Assembly: GCA_963854835.1 (NCBI GenBank)
Contig: OY978526.1
Coordinates: forward strand, 59,019,149-59,083,148
Length of the DNA stretch: 64,000 bases
Direction: 5' to 3'
From: Megamerina dolium
Taxonomy: Eukaryota > Arthropoda > Insecta > Diptera > Megamerinidae
In this document: positions 56,992 to 64,000 of the stretch, piece after piece
Layout: each line of letters starts with the position of its first letter
How positions within the stretch are numbered: the first letter of the stretch is position 1
Position numbers and translations under genes: made by a program
Notes under the pieces: model-generated
Databases searched by the model: none
Seen by the model: only the letters and a program-made list of their open reading frames with translations
Told to the model about the DNA's origin: nothing

Positions 56992-58072
56992 CTTCCCCGG
57001 CCGGCTCGGCCAGCTTGAGCCCCTCTAGGAGCTTGCTGGCGTCATGAACCTCTTCCAGGGTATCATCCGGAGCCACCGATGCCGGAAACACCTTCATTTT
57101 GGCCTCCCTGATGTCAAACCGAAGCTTATTCTATCTCTGCTCAAGTGCCCCCAGGGACTCATTGCAGATAAGCAGAAGGACTGGCTGGCTGTTGCGCTGC
57201 TGCTCTTCGATCTTAATGACCGACCAGTCATCCATCGGGACACCTGGGTTCTGCAGCTTCAAACACTGGATGAGCTTCGACTCATCCAGTTTCATTGCCA
57301 TTTTTGGCAACCAAATACGCGCCCGGGGCCTCCTGGGAATCTCTGCTGCCGGGATGATCTTAAGCGAAAGACCTTCCCATGCGTTACTAATCTTAGTTAC
57401 GCATTTGCCCAGAAATTCCCTCGAGAATCCGTCCGCGCACTTGATCACCCGACAACCTCGACAAACCTCCTCACAGTTGAAGGCAGGAACTGGAGTCTGT
57501 TTCTCCAAGAGGTGCTCGACGACCATCTCAGATAGCCGTCCCTCAATAGAGTTCCACACTGCCAGCACCGGCCTTCCATTGCTGCTCCTCGCGTCAACAA
57601 TAGCAACCTGGAGGAGGTCTCTGACGACCTCGCTATAGGGTTGCTTTGATGCCGCCGGAGCAACAGCGGAAGGATACCCCCCCTGTTTGGAGTACTTGCC
57701 CTTTTTTGCGGGGTGATCGGTCACGTCCTGTGACCGATTCCGCTTCGGCTGTTGTTGCGGCTGTGCTGCTTTGTTTGCGAGTGAGGTCTCATACTGCTTG
57801 ACCACCGCCTCGTACCTGTCCTTATCGTCGGCATCCCGCTCGTGGACTTGGCCATCTTTCTTATTTTTGGCGATCTTGTCCAGTATAAAAAGCCCCCTTT
57901 GATACCTCGCTTTCAGCAGGATACCGGACGACTTCTTAGACTTCTTGGGGGCCGCTGTGCCTGGCGTGCTCCCTTTGTTGGATGTAGATGGAATATTATT
58001 GTCTGTGACAGGTGTGCTATGTCTGACACCCTTGTCATCCTTGTTTTTGATGCTCTCCTGGCTACTGGCCAA
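56912..58072 (-). pseudogene. LINE ORF1 with one in-frame stop
   Basis: Nucleic-acid-binding ORF1 of the LINE. About 386 codons in one frame: a basic, low-complexity N-terminus (KNKDDKG, AAPKKSKKSSG), then a conserved region (LQVAIVDARSSNGRPVLAVW to LLLICNESLGALEQR) resembling the DUF4780 domain of insect LINEs. A TAG at 57131-57133 interrupts it; the frame continues to 56912 (VFPASVAPDDTLEEV). It overlaps ORF2 by 80 bp. Confidence 0.8.
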
Positions 58073-58445
58073 GAGATCATCCTCCGAAAGCGCTCCCGCT
58101 TACTTCCTGGTTTTTATTTTCATTATGTATGTTCTCCGTTTTGAATCCCACGAGTATACTGGAAAGAGTCCACCCCACTGGCTCTGCAGTATACCAGGGT
58201 AAGGAACTTAATACAACCGACCTTGCCTGGGCATCGGAGGGGACCGTTAACGACTTGGTTCTTTAATCACTACCAGCCATTCAGCTCTCGGCACGGGTAC
58301 CTCAACACCTTAGCTTAAAGTGTTATGTCGTCAGAGCCTCTTCTGTTATCGACAGGGTGCACCGACGTGTAGGTGAGGTTGACAATTGAATAGGAGAGGC
58401 TATATAATCGCGTCACTACCCCATTAGCACCCTGAATTATATGTT

Positions 58446-58990
58446 TAATGAGTTTGTTTGAGAGTTTAGTGCATAGCGATCCAACAATACCGGATATAGA
58501 AAAATTTAATCATTTGGTGTCCTGTTTATCTGGTAAGGCCTTGGGCACAGTGAAGTCTTTCCAAATTTCGGAAAAAACTATCCAAAGGCGCTGGCTAGTT
58601 TAAAGAAAGTCTATGATAATAAATGTTGATCCCACTTCTCGGTCAAAGTGGGAGGAGCAACTTGATTACGATAGCTTGCCGCTTTGGGCTGCCTGTGAAG
58701 CAATGCTCAATAAGAGATACCAGCACTTATCTGGTGAAGAAGCTTCCTCATCACAGACACGGCCTTCAATTGCAGACATTCGACAGAGGGGAAGAACTCA
58801 ACAAGTGGAAAGATCAAAGGCATCATTTGTCCCGGCAAATTCGAAACAGCCAACTTGCGTTCACTGTGGTTCAAAGAATCATTACATAATATCTTGCCAA
58901 AAATTCCAAGCTCGTACCGCTTTTGAAAGATTCGACTTCGCCAAATCATTGTCCTTGTGCATAAATTGCTTGCGGGACACACCGTCTTAA
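58446..58990 (+). pseudogene. BEL/Pao Gag fragment
   Basis: Starts in sequence reading DPTIPDIEKFNHLVSCL and KALGTVKSF, typical of BEL Gag, then a frame break near 58580-58610 and a 125-codon frame with zinc-knuckle residues. Ends at a stop at 58990. Confidence 0.85.
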
Positions 58991-59129
58991 AGTGCAAGCA
59001 GATCGTTGTAGATCGCACTACACGCTGTTGCATCAATATCCGATCTTCTTTGAGACTGAGACGCAACCTTCGTCATCGCAGGCCATGCATACTAGCAACG
59101 TGCCCAACCGAGTAACGAGTAGCTACAGC

Positions 59130-60179
59130 CGTAGTTGATGTAGCACGAGCTTTACTTGACTCAGGGTCGCAAGTCAACTTTATGACCGAAGAATTAGCAC
59201 AAAAATTGCGAATTCAAAGAGAAAAGTCGACTCTGAATATAATTGGAATTGGCAATGCAAATAAAAGGGTCCAAGGCAAATTAAATACTTATGTGAAATC
59301 AAGGATCAACGACGAATTTTCGGCACACTTTTGGGTAATGCGTTCGATATCAGCCAATCACCCAGATCATACAGTGAATACTAATGGCTGGAAAATACCA
59401 CATAATATCGAGCTGGCTGACCCAAACTTCTTCAAGTGTCATAAGATTGACATTTTAATAGGAGCTGAAACATTCTTTGATGTGTTGTCGATGGGTCAGA
59501 TCAAAACAAGCCTACGCTGCAAAAGATATTATTGGACTGGATAATTTCGGGCAAGTACGCCACAAACCAAAGCTCCAGTGGACAAGCAAGTAGTACACTA
59601 TGCCAGTCCGAGAAAATCATTTCAAATATCGACGCCACTGTCCAATAATTCTGGGCGTTTGAGGAAATACCCTTGGAAATAAATACCACACGGCTGACTC
59701 CTGAGCAAGCTGAATGTGAGCAATTTTTCTCGAAAACCACGATGGAATTACCAAATGGAAGGCTTCAAGTCAGATTGCCCTTTAAAAAGGATCGTCAGTT
59801 ACTCGGCTATTCATATGAAACCGCAGCTCGGCGGTTTCAGGCGCTGGAGAGATGGACTCTGAAAGATCCACAACTTCGGAAAATGTATCTGGACTTCATG
59901 AAGGAATACCTAATGTTAGGCCATATGAGTCCTACAAACAACCAAATTCCGAATGAACTGCATTACTTCGTTCCGCGCCCATGTGTATTAAGACCGCAGA
60001 GCACAACTACCAAATTACGCGTAGTTTTTGATGCTTCAAGCCGTACAACTACACAAATTGCGTTGAATGACATCTTGATGGTCGGGACGACAGTTCAAGA
60101 AGAGCTTTTTTCGACACTCCTTCGCTTCCGATTGCACAAATATGCCATTACTGCCGACATCACAAAGATGTATCACTAA
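59130..60179 (+). pseudogene. BEL/Pao protease and RT N-terminus fragments
   Basis: Protease frame to 59544: ARALLDSGSQVNF, then IGIGNANKRVQGK and IDILIGAETFFDVL. After a gap, RT start (59673-60179): LPFKKDRQLLGYSYETA, HYFVPRPCVLRPQSTTTKLRVVFDASS and AITADITKMYH, then a stop. RT catalytic motifs beyond this point are missing. Confidence 0.88.
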
Positions 60180-60257
60180 ATTTTTGTGCATGAAGACGAC
60201 AGCAACCTCCAGCTCCAGAAATTAGTAAGTTATCGAAAAATATCGTACTTCCCTCTA

Positions 60258-60537
60258 TATATATATATGTGGCACTAAAAGCCCCGAAGGGCTCATTGGC
60301 CGAGCTTATCTTCCATTACTATTGTACGTGTTAAATTTTGGGCCGTATTAGAAGGGACCTTGTGACATCACTTTTCCTGGGCTTTGTCACAGAGTTCTTT
60401 TAGAAGTTTTTTCATGGCAAGTTAAGTTGTTACTGTCGGAAGAATTGCCAATTGCTTGCCGACAGGTGGGTAACGTTCGATTGAACCACGACCTACAGAG
60501 CAGAAGGCCAACACACTAACCACTGAACCACGGTACC
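60258..60537 (-). mobile_element. SINE copy, minus strand, with target duplication
   Basis: Minus-strand SINE with tail (ATATGTGGCACT complement), body and tRNA head (CCACGACCTACAGAGCAG to CACGGTACC). Perfect 14-bp duplication CGTACTTCCCTCTA at 60244-60257 and 60538-60551. Part of the body is deleted near 60360. It has landed just after the BEL RT relic. Confidence 0.92.
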
Positions 60538-60551
60538 CGTACTTCCCTCTA

Positions 60552-61229
60552 ACTTACAGAAATTAACTCCGTTTCTGCACGAACACTCGGAATCATCGTT
60601 ATCATTCAAATTAATTCGAGTAGGTGGCCGTTTACTAAACGCGCCAATCCCATACGATGCAAAAAAGATAACAAAATAATATACGGACAAAATGGTGGTA
60701 ACAGGGACACGTTAATCAACTTATATTATTAAATTTACCCACTATATGTTTTTTTTATATATATAATTAATCCACTTTAATGAAGTCTTATAAATGAATT
60801 TAAATTTTTCAAATTTCTAGAATATTTACTATACAGAAGTAGGTTATTATATTTATGTCCATTTTTATTGATGGCTTCTAAAAGCTCATAAAGTTAATAA
60901 TCGCTTTCAACAGCAATCGTAATGTTTGTTCTTATGTCATGCACTGCGTATGTCAAAATCTGTTCTAAGTACTCTAAGTACTCGATTTTAATTTTTTCTT
61001 TATTTTCCAAAGCAATCCCTAGTTAGGTAGGTAGGTAGAATGGCTAAGACCCTGGTCACTCAAGTAGCAAACAAAATGCCGTATTGAGCCATAAATCTCG
61101 CTAAGACTTACTGAGTGTTAAAGGATATGTTACAACCAGCCGGAGTTATTTATAAATTAAAGGATATGGGAGATCTCTATTTTAGATAACTGTCTTAGGT
61201 TATCAAAAAATGGGCTACCTAAGGATGTT
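60552..61229. other. Intergenic A+T-rich sequence
   Basis: No gene or clear element seen; (TAGG)n run near 61023-61037. Confidence 0.55.
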
Positions 61230-63192
61230 AATCGGTGGGAACGCCCACATCGGCATTGGTTGTTCGTTCATTGTCTGCATATGAACCCCCTACCACCGCT
61301 AACAGTTGGCCGCACCAATTGTTAGCCGAGCAGCTAACAGTTGGTGCGTCTAGCGCCTTTATAGCTGCCTGGCTGTCTGAGAGAATTGATACCTTTCCAG
61401 TTATGTTCATCTACTGAATCAATTCGTATGCTTGCAAAATCGGGTATACTTCCGCCTGGAACACACTGTAATAAGATGGGAGTTTTACGGACGTAGATAT
61501 TTCTAAGGACTCCGAGTAGATTCCTGCTCCAACTTCAGAGTCCATTTTGAAGATCAGTGAAAATTTGTGTATTCCTACACAAAGGTGGGATCCTGGCCGG
61601 ATCCCACCTTTCTTTCACTCATTCCCACTTGGAAATATAGCCTTAATAACACTCTCAAAAGCCAGCTTGCGAGGGCGAAAGTCCGTCCTGTTGTCAACTA
61701 TATCTATAGGTCTAAGGAAGCTTCTAAAAAGAACTCTGTGACAAAGCTCAGAAAAAGTGATGTCACAAGTGTTCTGCCGTTCGGAACCGGCTAAAATAAG
61801 TAGGTCCATTCTAATACTGTCCAAAATTTAAGACGCACAACAGTAATGGAAGAGAAGCTTGGCCAATGAGCCCTTTGGGGCTTTAAGTGCCACATATTTA
61901 TTTTTTTTTTTACATGTCTAAGGATACTACTGTGTCCTTGTTGAGCATCAGACTCCACTTCTTTCCAAACCCCGATTTGCAAGCATAGAAAGCGAAACAG
62001 GCCTTCCGTACTGCATGTTTTCCAATTCAGTTTGCAGTCTATAGTTAGTCCCAGATACTTGGTACTGTTCGATAAGGTTAGTTGTTGTCCATTTAATGTT
62101 GGTAGTCTGAAGGTAGGTGGATTGTACTTCCTCGTAAAGAGCAGTAACTCCGTCTTATCCGGATTTAACCTAAGGCCACATTCTTGTGCCCACCTACTTA
62201 GTTTTGCTAATGTTCTTTCCATGATCTCACTCATCACGGAAGGGAAGGGACCCGAAACTAGGATCGCAACATCATCAGCGTACGCTAAAATCTTAACACC
62301 ATTTGCGTTAAGTTCCACAAGGATATCGTTTATAGTTATGAGCCAAAGCAGGGGGCTTGCTACGTTTCGCACCCCCTAGCTCAGCTGTTATTACGCGGTT
62401 AAGAAATAGGGATAAGATCCAATTCCTAATTGGTTCTGCTTTTTCTGCCTTGGAACGGGCAGATCTAATCGCATCTGCCTTGACGTTGTTGAACGCTCCC
62501 TCTACGTCAACAAACGCCGCCAGAGAGAATTGTTTATCTATCTGTGCATACCTCATGTAGCACAGTTTCTGTTGACCTCCCCCTCAAGTACCCATGTTGC
62601 GCTGTAAAGAGAGATTGCTCATCTAGAAGCTCCCGTATATGTATGTTTAAGATTCTCTCTAGAGTTTTTTATACGAAGGACATAAGGCTTATTTTTCTAA
62701 AGTCCTTGGCCAATTCATGTCCCCTTCTACCCGATTTAGGGATGAAAACCACCATTGTTCTACTCCATGTTGTCGGGATATGGTTGTAGCGAATACAGCT
62801 AACGGAATATCTCCTTTAGCTCCTTGTCCAAAGATATCTGAGTCTTCTGCATCATTATAGGGAGAATACCGTCTACCCCCGGGGATTTAAACGGTGAGAT
62901 ACTATTAATTTCTCAAGCTATTTTCTCCTCAGTCGTGATTTTATCCAGCAGCATCACCGGTACTTCCTGCTGTAGCGATACACTTCCTTGCATTGCCTCT
63001 TCAGGACTGTCTGGAAAGTGGGTATCTATGAGGATATCTAAAGTTTCGGCCTCCGATTCCACCCAAGTGCCATTGGCGCGCTTTATAAAGGTTTTATTTG
63101 AATGATTTTTTGTCCTTCATGGCCTCAATCGACTCGCAATGTTCACACCAAGATTTTATCTTTGCAGTCCGTATAGCTTTTTTATATTCCCT
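61230..63192 (-). pseudogene. Second, degraded copy of the LOA/I-like LINE
   Basis: Matches the LINE at 53600-58425 on the same strand: RNase H fragment (61228-61410; TGKVSILSDSQAAIKAL), thumb and RT (61900-62560) with an intact YADD box (LAYADDVAILVS), FVDVEGAFNNV, and N-terminal RT to 63192. It has large internal deletions and a SINE inserted at 61719-61915. Confidence 0.88.
61719..61915 (+). mobile_element. 5'-truncated SINE inside the LINE copy
   Basis: The 3' half of the SINE, from about GCTTCT..AAGAACTCTGTGACAAAGC to the T-rich tail, flanked by GTCTAAGGA at 61710-61718 and 61916-61924. The sister LINE at about 54400 has the uninterrupted site. Confidence 0.88.
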
Positions 63193-63229
63193 TATGCCGT
63201 GGTTATACTACCAATTAATTGAACGCTAA

Positions 63230-64000
63230 TCAGAAAAATTTTGTTGGTTTCAATACAAAATGAAATTTTTTTTTTTGTTTTTTATTATACATTTTCTTTA
63301 TTTATTGAATCTATTCCTAAAGAATCTAACAATAAGTTTTAAAATCTTAATCCAATTCAACGACAGTAGCTCCTTATTATGTATCTAGAGCAATGTTTTT
63401 TGCACGATGCTATTCTTTTTATTGGAAGGCTGGCAGGTCCTTTCTTCGAAGGCGCGAAGTATAGCAGGTATTGAGCAAGGTTCTTGCTAGTGTGTTTGGA
63501 TGACTTTGTAATCTTCTAGTATATTTTTGTCTAGTGTTTTTAACTTCAATTTCTACCATTGTGATATTTAAGTCATTGTGTATACATTCATTTCTAATAT
63601 ACCATGGTGTACCAGTTATCATCCTTAACATTTTAGACTGAGATCTCTGTATGATTTCAATATTGCTATTACTAGTGTTCCCCCATAATTGAATTCCGTA
63701 ACTCCAAATTGGCTTTATTATGCTGTTGTACAGTAGGACCTTTTATTTCAAGTTTAATGGGGATCTGAAATTGATGAGCCAGTGCAGACAAGAAGCTTTT
63801 AATTTCATCTGAGTTCTTTTTGCTTCGATGTGCTTGCGTCATGTAAGCCGTCTATCTAAGTGTATCCTTAGGTAGGTGACTTCATTTGTATGAGTTATGG
63901 CGATATTATTTAGTGTAACTGTCGGGCATGTGCTTTTGTTAAGTGTGAACGTTACATGTTTACATTTGGACTAATTAACTTCTATGCGCCAGTTAGATAA
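63230..64000 (-). pseudogene. Jockey-like LINE RT relic
   Basis: Minus-strand C-terminal RT sequence: ITHTNEVTYLRIHLDRRLT, IIKPIWSYGIQLWG, SNIEIIQRSQSKMLRMI, GTPWYIRNECIHNDLNI. Stops and base changes interrupt it. It continues off the right edge. Confidence 0.8.

Larger units (their letters stand above)
53600..58425 (-). mobile_element. LOA/I-like LINE, near full-length but damaged
   Basis: Minus-strand non-LTR element: ORF1 (58072 to 56912), ORF2 with AP endonuclease, RT and RNase H (56991 to about 53779), and a 3' region to about 53600. RNase H after RT places it near the LOA/I/R1 groups. End positions are approximate; no target duplication was found. A second copy lies at 61230-63192. Confidence 0.85.
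58446..60230 (+). mobile_element. BEL/Pao retrotransposon relic (gag to RT)
   Basis: In order: Gag (58446-58990) ending with a CVHCGSKNHYIISC knuckle and CINCL, protease (LLDSGSQVNFMTEELA near 59150), linker, and the start of RT. It stops at 60180. LTRs, rest of RT, RNase H and integrase are absent here. Several stops and frame breaks. Confidence 0.88.

Noticed and set aside
57842..58202. Plus-strand ORFs over LINE ORF1
   Set aside because: Shadows of the minus-strand ORF1 and its 5' region.

Overview
The window is eukaryotic, almost certainly from a higher fly (Diptera). It has an A+T-rich background, short GT-AG introns with an occasional CTAAC branch motif, poly-Gln/poly-Asn/poly-His coding tracts, and a dense load of fly-type transposons. 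Family content fits a tephritid or muscid better than Drosophila, but the species cannot be fixed from the sequence alone. There are no bacterial, viral-genome or CRISPR features.

Two host genes are visible. The 3' part of canoe (the afadin homologue) lies on the + strand from 5502 to 27104. Fifteen exons join in a continuous reading frame of about 1,824 codons covering FHA, DIL and PDZ domains and a long Gln/Pro-rich tail; the Ras-association domains must lie upstream of the window. A large intact ORF inside one canoe intron (15883-18629) looks like an alternative last exon. The second gene is an intronless Rab geranylgeranyltransferase alpha subunit on the - strand (30603-32078).

The rest is mostly mobile DNA. 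1-3722: a long (TA)n tract holding a 1.65-kb Tc1-type element and a second IS630/Tc1/mariner-type element; then a mariner relic to about 4450. Canoe introns hold a tRNA-derived SINE, a foldback element, a LINE fragment and tiny 5'-truncated insertions. 32344-36284: a decayed minus-strand Ty3/gypsy element whose LTR was hit by a LINE. 37191-37935: two tandem LTRs. 38770-41040: a LINE relic joined to a BEL/Pao integrase piece. 41708-47581: an intact, very young Ty3/gypsy element with a SAP-domain Gag and a convincing -1 frameshift signal between gag and pol. 49083-53419: two inverted Tc1-type copies, one with an intact transposase. 53600-58425: a nearly complete LOA/I-like LINE. 58446-60230: a BEL/Pao relic. 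61230-63192: a second copy of the same LINE carrying a SINE. 63230-64000: a jockey-like relic.

The host genes have no evident functional link. Among the mobile elements, the intact Tc1-type transposase could act on its defective relatives, and the SINE copies have target-site duplications and 5' truncations typical of LINE-driven copying. The most notable items are the gag-pol frameshift hairpin, the canoe alternative exon and the SINE family.
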